Assembly: GCA_017391465.1 (NCBI GenBank)
Contig: JAFOYH010000020.1
Location: 28,008 to 92,007, forward strand
From: Lachnospiraceae bacterium
GTDB lineage: Bacteria > Bacillota_A > Clostridia > Lachnospirales > Lachnospiraceae
Direction of reading: 5' to 3'
Length of the DNA stretch: 64,000 bases
Shown piece by piece: positions 16,017-24,146 of the stretch. Numbering within the stretch: position 1 is the stretch's first letter; every line of letters starts with the position of its first letter. The notes beneath the pieces were generated by a model that worked only from the letters and a program-made list of their open reading frames with translations, searched no databases and had not been told where the DNA came from. The position numbers and the translations under genes were made by a program.

Positions 16017-16040
16017 GTGTCGAATGATAAATGTATTTTA

Positions 16041-16101
16041 TTTTTACTTTCTATATCCATTTTTATACATTTCTCAAAAGAGAAGATATAGAAAGTAAAA
16101 A
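16041..16101 (+). repeat. Perfect 17-bp inverted repeat in the yneA leader
   Basis: TTTTTACTTTCTATATC (16041-16057) is exactly complementary to 16085-16101. The loop contains a second stem TTCTC (16071-16075) with GAGAA (16080-16084). The transcript would form a long nested hairpin ending about 14 bases before the GGAGGGG of the gene. No U-tract follows on either strand, so it is not an ordinary terminator. Confidence 0.8.
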
Positions 16102-16128
16102 AATATATGGATTTCGGAGGGGAATTAG

Positions 16129-16443
16129 ATGAAAAAATTATTTGTTCTTGCTGTTATTTTAGGTGTTCTTGGTATGGTTTTTATATTCCCGTGGAATATA
16201 GCAGAAGTGAATGCAACAGAATCTCATCAGATCAATGAACGTAAGTGTTTTACAAGTTATGTTGTAGAAAAAGATGATACATTATGGGGAATTGCAGAAA
16301 CCTATATGAGTCCGGAATATGGTTCTGTCTATGAATATATTTACGAAGTCATGGAAAGTAATCATTTAAATAGCACCGACATAAGATACGGTCAGATGCT
16401 AATCCTTCCTTATTATGCCGATGCTCCTTTGGATTCAATGTAA
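16129..16443 (+). CDS. yneA: YneA-like SOS cell-division suppressor (LysM protein)
   Basis: YneA delays cell division after DNA damage in Bacillus. This 104-residue product has an N-terminal membrane anchor (FVLAVILGVLGMVFIFP) and a LysM-like domain (YVVEKDDTLWGIAETYM ... YGQMLILPYY). A strong GGAGGGG precedes the ATG. The divergent position against lexA and the LexA-box-like sites in its promoter match the known yneA locus, which supports the assignment more than sequence alone. It converges on the recombinase gene with a 3-base gap. Confidence 0.85.
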   Translation: MKKLFVLAVILGVLGMVFIFPWNIAEVNATESHQINERKCFTSYVVEKDDTLWGIAETYMSPEYGSVYEYIYEVMESNHLNSTDIRYGQMLILPYYADAPLDSM

Positions 16444-16446
16444 TTA

Positions 16447-17508
16447 TTATGAATGATGCTGTTTTTCTCTTAAAGTGACAGCTTTAGCTGCCATTCTACG
16501 ACGATTATCTTCGAGCGACGCATAATGCTTTTTTGTTGTATTTACGTCCTTGTGTCCAAGAACATCTGCAACGAGATAAATATCTCCAGTTTCATTATAC
16601 AAATTCGTACCATAAGTGCTTCGCAGTTTATGTGGTGTAATATTTTTCATTGTCGTGACTGTTTTTGCATATTTTTTCACAAGATTTTCAACAGAACGAA
16701 CAGACATACGTTTTCTTTGCATGGACAAGAAAAGTGCATTTGTATGTCCGGATACAGCATCAATTTTTTTCCTTTCGTCTAAATAGGGTAGTAAGGCCTC
16801 TAAGACCTCTTCACTGAAATAAACAATGACTTCATTACCACCTTTTCTTATAATTCGTATTCCGTTGTTTTTTAAATCAACATCTTCAATATTTAATCCA
16901 ACACATTCGGATACACGGATACCGGTTCCGAGAAACAATGTTAACAAAGCAAGATCACGAACCTTTGTTTTTTCGTGATATGCTAACTGTTTTGGGGTCA
17001 TTTGTTCACCGGATTCAACGTTATCCAATAATTTTACAACTTCATCAATATCGAGACGAATAATGGATTTATCATGCAGTTTTGGAGCAGAGACAAGAGA
17101 TGCTGGATTTGTAGATATGATTTCTTTTTTAAAATAATAATTATAAAAGGTTTTTAAAGATGCAAGTTTTCGGGCAATGCCACGTTCAGTGTTCGTAAAA
17201 GTTTTTCCATCTTTTTCATATAATTTCAAATATTCCAGATATTCTTCAATGTCGACAGCCTTAATTTCATCCAAAATATCTAAGGGAATAGCGCGCATTT
17301 TCAGCTTGCTGATTTCAGGATTATATTCCTGAAGGAATTCAAAAAATATGCGCAAATCATATCCATAACCCAGACGGGTACGCGATGAAGTTCTTGGTTC
17401 AATACCTCGAAAAAAGGAGAGTGTGAATGCAGGAAGTTCTGTCATCAATGCCCGTAGTTTTCTTTGATTATCTATATTATTTTGTTCTTGATACGAATAT
17501 TCTTTCAA
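16447..17508 (-). CDS. Tyrosine recombinase, XerC/XerD-like
   Basis: This 353-residue site-specific recombinase has an N-terminal SAM-like core-binding domain (residues 25-135) and a catalytic domain with the full set: Arg198 in TGIRVSECVGL, His293-x2-Arg296 in TPHKLRSTYG, His319 in LGHKDVNTTKKHY and nucleophile Tyr329. It starts at TTG 17508 with AGAAGG upstream. It follows ttcA by 21 bases. No phage or integron genes are near, so a housekeeping chromosome-dimer resolvase is likely, although Xer paralogues cannot be separated here. Some relatives are annotated XerS or integrase. Confidence 0.85.
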   Translation of the reverse strand: MKEYSYQEQNNIDNQRKLRALMTELPAFTLSFFRGIEPRTSSRTRLGYGYDLRIFFEFLQEYNPEISKLKMRAIPLDILDEIKAVDIEEYLEYLKLYEKDGKTFTNTERGIARKLASLKTFYNYYFKKEIISTNPASLVSAPKLHDKSIIRLDIDEVVKLLDNVESGEQMTPKQLAYHEKTKVRDLALLTLFLGTGIRVSECVGLNIEDVDLKNNGIRIIRKGGNEVIVYFSEEVLEALLPYLDERKKIDAVSGHTNALFLSMQRKRMSVRSVENLVKKYAKTVTTMKNITPHKLRSTYGTNLYNETGDIYLVADVLGHKDVNTTKKHYASLEDNRRRMAAKAVTLREKQHHS

Positions 17509-17529
17509 AACAATTACCTTCTATCTATC

Positions 17530-18270
17530 TTATTTTTCAACAGAATCCAAATCAATTTTAGGCCATGAAGGAATATTGCCATTAACAATAGCTGTGAACA
17601 TTTTGTCAATTACACCTGGATGTTCTGTATTTAACTGTTTAAGCAGAGTTTTCATGTATTCACGTTTGGTAACCCCATCAGCCGGACACGGATTTTTACT
17701 AATTGGAAGATTATATTTATTTTTAAAACCAATCACATCTGCCTCATAAACATATAAAAGCGGTCGTATTACTGTAAGATCCATACGGTCTAAATATGTT
17801 ACTGGGGAATAACAGTAAAAACGTCCTTCGAACATTAAGGACATCATCATTGTTTCAACAAGATCATCTCTATGATGTCCATAAGCAACTTTGTTGCAGC
17901 CATGAGCTTTCGCAACTTCATTTAATGATCCTTTTCTCATTTTAGCACATAAAGAACATGGATTTTTTTCTTTGCGTTCATTAAAAATGATTTCGCCTAT
18001 ATCCGTTTTAACAACAGTATATGGAACATCCAATGAGGCACATAATTGAGCAATTTCCGATGTATCAAAACCATCAAAGCCTAAATCAACAGTAATGGCC
18101 TCAATTTCGAAAGGATTTGGATAGAACCGTTTAAGACCATGCAATGCATATAATAATGTTAAACTGTCTTTGCCTCCTGAAATTCCAATTGCAATTTTGT
18201 CACCAGGTTGGATCATTTGGTACGTGTCGACAGCTTTACGAGTAAAACTTAAGAGTTGTTGTAATTTCAT
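17530..18270 (-). CDS. ttcA: TtcA-family tRNA 2-thiolation PP-loop ATPase
   Basis: Family members thiolate tRNA, TtcA itself converting cytidine 32 to 2-thiocytidine using an iron-sulfur cluster. The 246-residue product has the PP-loop SGGKDS at residues 31-36, a CSLCAKMRKG Cys pair and a later NPCPADG cysteine, the pattern for the cluster-bound TtcA/TilS-like group. An AAAGG lies ahead of the start. The true tRNA target in this organism is inferred. It appears cotranscribed with the recombinase. Confidence 0.85.
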   Translation of the reverse strand: MKLQQLLSFTRKAVDTYQMIQPGDKIAIGISGGKDSLTLLYALHGLKRFYPNPFEIEAITVDLGFDGFDTSEIAQLCASLDVPYTVVKTDIGEIIFNERKEKNPCSLCAKMRKGSLNEVAKAHGCNKVAYGHHRDDLVETMMMSLMFEGRFYCYSPVTYLDRMDLTVIRPLLYVYEADVIGFKNKYNLPISKNPCPADGVTKREYMKTLLKQLNTEHPGVIDKMFTAIVNGNIPSWPKIDLDSVEK

Positions 18271-18364
18271 GTTTATAAAACCTTTCTTAAATATAGAATA
18301 TAAATCAAATAAATAAAATGATGTCGTTCAAAAGATATAAGCATAAAGCCTTTTAAACGGATAT

Positions 18365-18393
18365 AGAATAACATATTATAATGTTTTTTGCAA
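18365..18393 (-). promoter_or_regulatory. Putative promoter of ttcA
   Basis: Minus strand TTGCAA (18388-18393), 17-base spacer, TATTCT (18365-18370). The 18271-18501 gap otherwise contains only the rluD terminator. Confidence 0.4.
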
Positions 18394-18437
18394 CAACTTT
18401 TCGGAAAAGCTGTGTTTAGCGAATAGTTGTTAATCGA

Positions 18438-18466
18438 TAAGAAAAGCTGCTCTCTTTAAGAACAGC
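18438..18466 (-). terminator. Terminator after rluD
   Basis: Read on the minus strand, GCTGTTCT (18459-18466) pairs with AGAGCAGC (18446-18453) with one G-U, followed by TTTTCTT. It ends the aroB-lspA-rluD transcript. Confidence 0.7.
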
Positions 18467-18501
18467 CTCTTTTATTAACCTAAAACACAATCAAAACATA
18501 T

Positions 18502-19419
18502 TCATTTAACATGATTTCGAAGTTTAATAATTAATTCTTCAAAATATGCTGGTAAAGGTGTTTCAAATTCCATATATTTCCCAGTTCCCGGGTGAATAAA
18601 ACCAAAAACTTTTGCATGTAAAACCTGACCACAGGTTTTATAAGGTTGTTTTTGAGATCCATAAATTTCATCACCAAGCAATGGATGACCGATGGATGAC
18701 ATATGCACACGAATTTGATGTGTACGTCCGGTTTCAAGCTGACATTCTACATAGGTATATTTTCCAAAACGTTCAAGAACTCGATAATGTGTGACTGCAG
18801 ATTTCCCGTTTTTATAATTAATTGCCATCTTTTTACGGTCAACTGGATGACGTCCAATAGGGGCATCAATTGTTCCAGAATCATCTTTTAAGTTATTATA
18901 TACAATAGCATGATATTTTCGAGTAATGCTATGAACTTTTAATTGTTCAGCAATGTGATTATGGGATTTATCATTTTTACATATGATAAGGACACCTGTT
19001 GTATCTTTATCGATACGATGAACGATTCCTGGACGCATTACTCCATTAATTGAAGATAAAGAATCCTTACAATGATAAAGCAAAGCATTTACTAACGTGC
19101 CATTCAGGTGACCAGCACTAGGATGTACCACCATATCTTTCGGTTTATTTACAAGTAAAACATCTTCGTCTTCATAGATAATATCCAAAGGTATATTTTG
19201 AGCCTCGATATCTAGAATTACAGGCTCTGGAAGGTTTATTTCTATACATTCTCCATATCGCACTTTATAATTTGCCTTCACTGGCTTTGAATTAGCTGTA
19301 ACCATTCCGTCTTTAATTAATTTTTGGATATAAGACCGTGAAACATTTTCCATATGTTCACTAATATATCGATCAATTCGAATATTATCAAACTTATCTT
19401 CTACAATCCAGTTATTCAT
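18502..19419 (-). CDS. rluD: RluA-family pseudouridine synthase
   Basis: The enzyme isomerises uridines in 23S rRNA. The 305-residue product has an N-terminal S4 domain (RIDRYISEHMENVSRSYIQ), the catalytic motif HRIDKDTTGVLIICKN with the active Asp, and GRTHQIRVHMSSIGHPLLGD. Length and S4 domain fit RluD/YlyB. It overlaps lspA by 8 bases, the classic lspA-rluD arrangement of Firmicutes. Specific target positions are inferred. Confidence 0.94.
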   Translation of the reverse strand: MNNWIVEDKFDNIRIDRYISEHMENVSRSYIQKLIKDGMVTANSKPVKANYKVRYGECIEINLPEPVILDIEAQNIPLDIIYEDEDVLLVNKPKDMVVHPSAGHLNGTLVNALLYHCKDSLSSINGVMRPGIVHRIDKDTTGVLIICKNDKSHNHIAEQLKVHSITRKYHAIVYNNLKDDSGTIDAPIGRHPVDRKKMAINYKNGKSAVTHYRVLERFGKYTYVECQLETGRTHQIRVHMSSIGHPLLGDEIYGSQKQPYKTCGQVLHAKVFGFIHPGTGKYMEFETPLPAYFEELIIKLRNHVK

Positions 19420-19918
19420 GTTTCTCTCCTTTTTTAAAATTTAAAAAGTCGAAATCTGAATCTTCTTTATAGACAATGAGCGAAACTAAAATTAATAATC
19501 CAGCAGCTACACAAACATAAATATCTGCGACATTAAATATTGGAAAATTAATTAATTCAAAATATATAAAATCTACGACGTAGTGTCGAAAAATTCGATC
19601 AATAAAGTTTCCAATGGCTCCAGAAATCAAAAGGACAGATACAATACGAAGCCAGATATATTTACGAGAATCTGGTATTTTAAAATAAATAAACAAAACA
19701 ACTGCCAAAATGACGATTGTAGTCACTATTAAAACTGGAATTTGTCCCTGCATAATTCCCCATACAGCACCTCTGTTCTCATGATAAGTGAATGATAAAA
19801 CACCTCGAATCAAAGATACACTTGAAATTGGTTTAATATGAGTTAATACCATTAATTTTGTCCATTGATCAAATAAAACAAGAACAATGGTGCTAATTAA
19901 TGCTTTAATATATTTCAT
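19412..19918 (-). CDS. lspA: Lipoprotein signal peptidase LspA
   Basis: LspA (signal peptidase II) cleaves signal peptides from prolipoproteins in the membrane. The 168-residue product has four spans and the aspartyl catalytic motifs GAIGNFIDRIFRHYVVDF and FNVADIYVCV, plus VLFDQWTK near the N-terminus. ATG 19918 is selected since AGGAG lies 7 bases upstream. The C-terminus carries a charged tail. It overlaps both aroB (4 bases) and rluD (8 bases). Its clients here include the ABC receptor and the DUF3048 lipoprotein. Confidence 0.96.
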   Translation of the reverse strand: MKYIKALISTIVLVLFDQWTKLMVLTHIKPISSVSLIRGVLSFTYHENRGAVWGIMQGQIPVLIVTTIVILAVVLFIYFKIPDSRKYIWLRIVSVLLISGAIGNFIDRIFRHYVVDFIYFELINFPIFNVADIYVCVAAGLLILVSLIVYKEDSDFDFLNFKKGEKHE

Positions 19919-21009
19919 AAACAAGCTCCTATTCCTTCCAATATTTCCTGATCCGTTAATTCCTTATAAATAATTGCATTTCCAGGCGATTTCAAAAGAA
20001 TAAATTTGACTTTACCGCCGTCCATTTTTTTATCAGATTTCGTTGCTTCAAGAATATCATTAATCTGAATATCAACAATTTTTAAAGGTAAATCAAAACA
20101 TTGAAATGTTTGTTTTATATCTTCAAAATCCTGTTCAGAAATCCAGCCTTTATTATACGATATTGCTGCTGAAATAATACTTCCTAAACCAACACATTCA
20201 CCATGGAGCCAACGAAAATCCATGAGTTTTTCAATGGCATGACCAACTGTATGTCCATAATTTAATAAAGCACGTTCACCTTGTTCCTTTGGATCACGTT
20301 CAACAACTTCACCTTTAATTAAACAACTTTTATAAATCATTGTTTCCAATGTTGTATATTCTTTAGATAAAATTTGTGAAGCATGCTCTTTAATCCATTC
20401 ATAATATGTTTTATCTTTGATTAGACCATGTTTAATGACTTCCGCCATGCCGGCACACATTTCACGATGATTCAAAGAATTTAAGGTGTTTAAATTCATA
20501 TAAACAAACATGGGTTGATGAAATGCTCCAACCATATTTTTATATTGTAAAAAATCAACGCCTGTCTTTCCACCTATACTGCTATCTACTTGAGATAACA
20601 ATGTTGTTGGCAGCTGTATAAATGAAATACCTCTTAGATAAGTAGCTGCAGCGTAACCTGTCATATCACCTGTTACACCGCCACCTAAAGCAATCAAGAA
20701 ATCCTTGCGATCAAATTTTTCCTTGATAAGTTTTTCATATATTTTTTCTATCACAGATAAATTTTTATTCGTTTCTCCTGCTTCAAAAACAAAAGAACTA
20801 ACTTTTGAGGTTACAGTACTACAGATTTCTGCAACTTCATTCAAATATAAAGGTGCAACATTGCTATCTGTAATAATACATACTTTACGGCCTGATAAGC
20901 CGATTTCAATTAATTTATTTTGTAAGTGTCCAAAAGAATTATCTAAAATAATATCATAAATTTTTTTACTATTATGACGTATTTCAATTTTTTTCAATGA
21001 ATATCGCAT
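19915..21009 (-). CDS. aroB: 3-dehydroquinate synthase
   Basis: AroB makes 3-dehydroquinate in the shikimate pathway, using NAD and a metal. Visible landmarks are GGGVTGDMTGYAAATYLRG, LPTTLLSQVDSSIGGKTGVD, the metal ligand in AEVIKHGLI, and the two later His motifs LNYGHTVGHAIE and WLHGECVGLG. The 364-residue length is normal. The ATG at 21009 is directly adjacent to AAAGG, so translation may instead start at TTG 20997. No other shikimate genes are in the window. Confidence 0.95.
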   Translation of the reverse strand: MRYSLKKIEIRHNSKKIYDIILDNSFGHLQNKLIEIGLSGRKVCIITDSNVAPLYLNEVAEICSTVTSKVSSFVFEAGETNKNLSVIEKIYEKLIKEKFDRKDFLIALGGGVTGDMTGYAAATYLRGISFIQLPTTLLSQVDSSIGGKTGVDFLQYKNMVGAFHQPMFVYMNLNTLNSLNHREMCAGMAEVIKHGLIKDKTYYEWIKEHASQILSKEYTTLETMIYKSCLIKGEVVERDPKEQGERALLNYGHTVGHAIEKLMDFRWLHGECVGLGSIISAAISYNKGWISEQDFEDIKQTFQCFDLPLKIVDIQINDILEATKSDKKMDGGKVKFILLKSPGNAIIYKELTDQEILEGIGACL

Positions 21010-21030
21010 CCTTTACATGAGCTTTAATGA

Positions 21031-21059
21031 ATTATAGTACATATCCCATAGTTGGGCAA
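21031..21059 (-). promoter_or_regulatory. Promoter of aroB-lspA-rluD
   Basis: Minus strand TTGCCC (21054-21059), 17-base spacer, TATAAT (21031-21036). Its position 22 bases before aroB fits a sigma-A promoter. Confidence 0.6.
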
Positions 21060-21091
21060 TTTTTATTATATAAGAATAAAATATACAGTAT

Positions 21092-21130
21092 AAAAAGAGT
21101 CTGTCAGATAACATCAATCTGTACAGACTC
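21092..21130 (-). terminator. Terminator after divIVA
   Basis: On the minus strand GAGTCTGT (21123-21130) pairs with ACAGACTC (21097-21104), with an inner CAGAT/ATCTG extension, followed by TTTTTATA. It ends the ylm-type division cluster. Confidence 0.82.
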
Positions 21131-21146
21131 CGTTAAATACAAAACA

Positions 21147-21773
21147 TTACTTATCAAAAATACTTGCAATATCTTTGATCATTGTATCATCATCAATAGA
21201 TACAGTTTCATCAAAATCTTCTTCGATTGGTTTTGATTGAATTTCTGTCACTTTTGCTGCAGCTTCCTGATATAATGGTTCTGCAACAGGTGCTTCACCA
21301 ACAACAAGGGATTCAACCTGCGCCAATTTAATATTAAATGCTTCGCTATTCAATAATTCAACCTGTGCTGTAGCTAACGCTTTATACTGTGTTTTATAGG
21401 ACTCGTATTTTTGGATAAGTTCTAATGTTGTAGAATGTATATTTTCCAATTCGGATTTAGCATCTGCTAAAATGGCTTCTGCTTTTACACGTGCTTCCTG
21501 TTCAATGACTGCTGCATTTGTTTTTGCAGATGCAATGGTTTCTTCGGATGTTGTTTCTGCCAAAACCAATGCTTTTTGTAAGGATTTTTCAATACCTTTA
21601 TAGCGATTTAAACTTTCATTCAGTAATGACATTTTATTTTTAAGTTCCATGTTTTCTCTATACAATGTTTCATAATCTGAATAGAGGTTTGTCAAAAACG
21701 TATCTACATCCGCTTTAGAATATCCCATACCTGATTTAAATGTTTTTGCCTGTACATCAATTGGTGTTAACAT
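21147..21773 (-). CDS. divIVA: DivIVA-domain protein
   Basis: DivIVA binds curved membranes at poles and septa and organises division or Min proteins. The 208-residue product starts MLTPIDVQAKTFKSGMGYSKADVDTF-type (the DivIVA lipid-binding head) followed by a long predicted coiled coil (residues 35-140) and an acidic C-terminus (EEDFDETVSIDDD). AGGAGGA precedes the ATG. It lies at the 3' end of the ylmH-yggT-sepF cluster, the normal location. It coexists with MinD/MinE encoded 9 kb away. Confidence 0.93.
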   Translation of the reverse strand: MLTPIDVQAKTFKSGMGYSKADVDTFLTNLYSDYETLYRENMELKNKMSLLNESLNRYKGIEKSLQKALVLAETTSEETIASAKTNAAVIEQEARVKAEAILADAKSELENIHSTTLELIQKYESYKTQYKALATAQVELLNSEAFNIKLAQVESLVVGEAPVAEPLYQEAAAKVTEIQSKPIEEDFDETVSIDDDTMIKDIASIFDK

Positions 21774-21784
21774 AGCAATTCCTC

Positions 21785-22540
21785 CTATACATACTTATGT
21801 ATCTCTACGATACATTTGTTTTTCTTTGATCTATTTTTACCATCTAAAAAAATAAATTTCCCTTTATGACGAACCGAAATTCGATCTCCATCCTTTATAT
21901 TCGCTCCGTTTGTGGTGGTTAAACGACTATTAATATAAACTTGTCCGGATTCTATTAAAACACAGGATTGAGATCTTGAAAGTCGATAGGCCAGGCTTAA
22001 TACAGCATCCAGACGAATTGAATTCACTGTTCCTTTGATAACTTCAAATTCAGGCGAAATCAACGTCTCTGGAAGATCAACTTCAGATACCGTCACATAT
22101 GTATGACGAACCTGTTGTAGTTCACTTAAGATCAACGCTTTTATACGTTTATGACATAATACATAGGCAGTGTTTTCCTTAATCAGCAAATCACCAATAC
22201 ATGAACGTTCAAACCCAAGACCAAGAATACTTCCAAGATAATCCCTATGTGTTAATTGCTCTGAGAATTTTTTATGCACAGGCCGAATCTCAAGCCAACT
22301 TATCGGATAATCAAAAGGATTATCATTTGATGAAAGGTTTGAAGAAAAAACAGCAATTTTACGTTCTGCGAACTCATAACCACCATAAAACACAGGTTGT
22401 ATTGAACCCTTAAAATTTGATAAAATCAGACTTTGCTGATTCAGATCTAAAAAGTCTGTAAAGCAAGGTATATTATGATAATAACAACGTTCAGACAAAT
22501 CTTCAATGTGTTTTATAAACATCTGCTCTGTTTTTGTCAT
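21785..22540 (-). CDS. ylmH: YlmH-type S4 RNA-binding protein
   Basis: YlmH is an S4-domain protein that in Bacillus acts in ribosome quality control, helping stalled 50S-peptidyl-tRNA complexes. The 251-residue product has the YlmH N-terminal region (ERKIAVFSSN, HRDYLGSILGLGFERSCIGD) and a C-terminal S4 domain (LDAVLSLAYRLSRSQSCVLIES, VYINSRL). It follows yggT by 6 bases. The family is classically part of the division cluster, though its role is in translation. Confidence 0.93.
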   Translation of the reverse strand: MTKTEQMFIKHIEDLSERCYYHNIPCFTDFLDLNQQSLILSNFKGSIQPVFYGGYEFAERKIAVFSSNLSSNDNPFDYPISWLEIRPVHKKFSEQLTHRDYLGSILGLGFERSCIGDLLIKENTAYVLCHKRIKALILSELQQVRHTYVTVSEVDLPETLISPEFEVIKGTVNSIRLDAVLSLAYRLSRSQSCVLIESGQVYINSRLTTTNGANIKDGDRISVRHKGKFIFLDGKNRSKKNKCIVEIHKYV

Positions 22541-22546
22541 ATCCTA

Positions 22547-22807
22547 CTACCTCAAAACAAGACATAAATTTGCAACATAACTGGCAATCAAATATAAAAT
22601 AATCGGTGAAATATCAATACCATGTATCTGAAAAACAGAATATCTAAGCATTTTACGTATTGGATTTAAAATAGGATCCATCACATTTGCCATTGTGATT
22701 TGAAATTTAGATAAAAATTTTAACCAACCTACAACTGTGTAAATCAGAACAGCATACTGAACGACGATACAAAACCAATACACAAAACTAATTATATATA
22801 CATTCAA
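22547..22807 (-). CDS. yggT: YggT family membrane protein
   Basis: This 86-residue YggT (YlmG) protein has two membrane spans flanking LKFLSKFQITMANVMDPILNPIRKM, with the conserved DPILxPIR motif. The exact role is unclear; homologues affect division and nucleoid distribution. I use TTG 22807 because AGGGGTG lies 6 bases upstream; a GTG at 22816 is in frame but has the ribosome binding site touching it. It lies between sepF and ylmH as in other Firmicutes. Confidence 0.88.
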   Translation of the reverse strand: MNVYIISFVYWFCIVVQYAVLIYTVVGWLKFLSKFQITMANVMDPILNPIRKMLRYSVFQIHGIDISPIILYLIASYVANLCLVLR

Positions 22808-22818
22808 GGAATTCACCC

Positions 22819-23415
22819 CTAAAAGTAATCATTAAATGATGGCATACGAATGCCTGAAGAAATCACTTCCTGAATATCCCCAGAGATTTCAATACTTTCC
22901 GGAGTTACGATAAAAATATAATTCGAGATTCTTTCAATCTTACCAGCCATAGCATAACAAGAACCACAAATAAAATCGATGATTCGCTGTGCCACTTCAA
23001 GATCGATACCTTCTAAATTCACAACAGCGGCACGTCCTGTTAATAAAACATCACTAATCGATCTGGAATCTTCAAAAACCTGTGGACGTAATACACATAC
23101 CTCACCTCTTGAAGATACAGATTTTAATGGTACAATTTTACTTTTAGATTCTGTATAACGTTCAGAAGTCGTCTTGGATGGTTTAATAACAGTTTCTTTT
23201 TTTAATGGTTTTTTTACAAGAGACTTTGTTTCCTTTTTAGGTTCTGCAGTTTCTTTTTTGAAAATCTTTTTCTTAACCACAGGTGCAGGAATATCATCTA
23301 ATTCGTCATCATCGTCATAAGCATCATCATCGTCATAATCATCGTAGTCATCATAGTCATCATAATCATCTTTTAAACGGAACATATCAATAAATTTTTC
23401 TAAACCTTTACCCAT
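22819..23415 (-). CDS. sepF: Cell division protein SepF
   Basis: SepF bundles FtsZ filaments and tethers them to the membrane. The 198-residue product has a short amphipathic N-terminal helix (KGLEKFIDMFRL), then an unusual acidic linker of repeated Asp-Asp-Tyr (residues 16-42), a basic Lys-rich linker, and the SepF fold at residues 108-198 (VLRPQVFEDSRSISDVLLTG, VNLEGIDLEVAQRIIDFICG). AGGAGAC precedes the start. The neighbours yggS and yggT fit the division cluster. Confidence 0.95.
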   Translation of the reverse strand: MGKGLEKFIDMFRLKDDYDDYDDYDDYDDDDAYDDDDELDDIPAPVVKKKIFKKETAEPKKETKSLVKKPLKKETVIKPSKTTSERYTESKSKIVPLKSVSSRGEVCVLRPQVFEDSRSISDVLLTGRAAVVNLEGIDLEVAQRIIDFICGSCYAMAGKIERISNYIFIVTPESIEISGDIQEVISSGIRMPSFNDYF

Positions 23416-23440
23416 GAATAGTCTCCTAACTCAATATATT

Positions 23441-24133
23441 CTACTTCGTATAAATTCTTTCACCAAAAATGCCAGTACCCACACGTACCATCGTTGCACC
23501 CTCTTCAATGGCAATCTCATAATCACCTGTCATCCCCATTGAAAGAACACTCATAGTAACATTATCAATGTTTTTACAATTAATGTCAACCGCTAATTGT
23601 TTCAAATTTCTAAAATAAGGTCTGTTTTCCTCTGGATTATCTGTAAATGGAGCAACTGTCATAAGCCCTTTAATATGAACATTTTGAAGTGTTGAAACTT
23701 TTTTTATAAGATCAATCACTTCTTCTGTGTTTAAACCGAATTTCGAAGTTTCATCTGCAATATTGACTTCGATCAGGATATCTACATCAACATTTTTCTT
23801 CATTGCCTCTTGATTAATCTGTTCTGCAAGACGGAGTGAATCCACAGAATGAATAAGTTTAACCTTATCAACAATATATTTAACCTTATTTCGCTGTAAA
23901 TGACCTATCATATGCCAATTTAAAGGTTCTGATATGGTTTCAATTTTATCTGTTAATTCCTGGACCTTGTTTTCGCCATAGTCAATAATTCCTGTTTCCA
24001 TCACTTCATAAATGGCAGATACAGGTTTTGTCTTGCTTACTGCAATTAAAGTGACATCTTCGCGTTTTCTTCCTGAACGATCACAAGCTGCCTGAATACG
24101 TTCTTCAACTTGTTTAATATTATCTTTAATCAT
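23441..24133 (-). CDS. yggS: YggS family pyridoxal-phosphate homeostasis protein
   Basis: YggS/PLPBP binds pyridoxal phosphate and maintains free vitamin B6 and amino acid balance; it has no confirmed catalytic activity. The 230-residue TIM-barrel protein has TLIAVSKTKPVSAIYE (PLP lysine in SKTKP), YGENKVQELTDK, WHMIGHLQRNKVKYI and SMGMTGDYEIAIEEGATMVRVGTGIFG. AGGAGATG precedes the ATG. It is normally upstream of sepF, as here. Confidence 0.95.
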   Translation of the reverse strand: MIKDNIKQVEERIQAACDRSGRKREDVTLIAVSKTKPVSAIYEVMETGIIDYGENKVQELTDKIETISEPLNWHMIGHLQRNKVKYIVDKVKLIHSVDSLRLAEQINQEAMKKNVDVDILIEVNIADETSKFGLNTEEVIDLIKKVSTLQNVHIKGLMTVAPFTDNPEENRPYFRNLKQLAVDINCKNIDNVTMSVLSMGMTGDYEIAIEEGATMVRVGTGIFGERIYTK

Positions 24134-24146
24134 TTATATTCATCTC

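Noticed and set aside
16447..17508. Phage or genomic-island integrase
   Set aside because: There are no att-like repeats, no tRNA target, no phage genes, and base composition matches the surroundings; a housekeeping Xer protein is simpler.
23290..23370. Short direct repeats that could suggest a CRISPR-like or satellite array
   Set aside because: They encode the DDY linker of SepF in frame and have no spacers.
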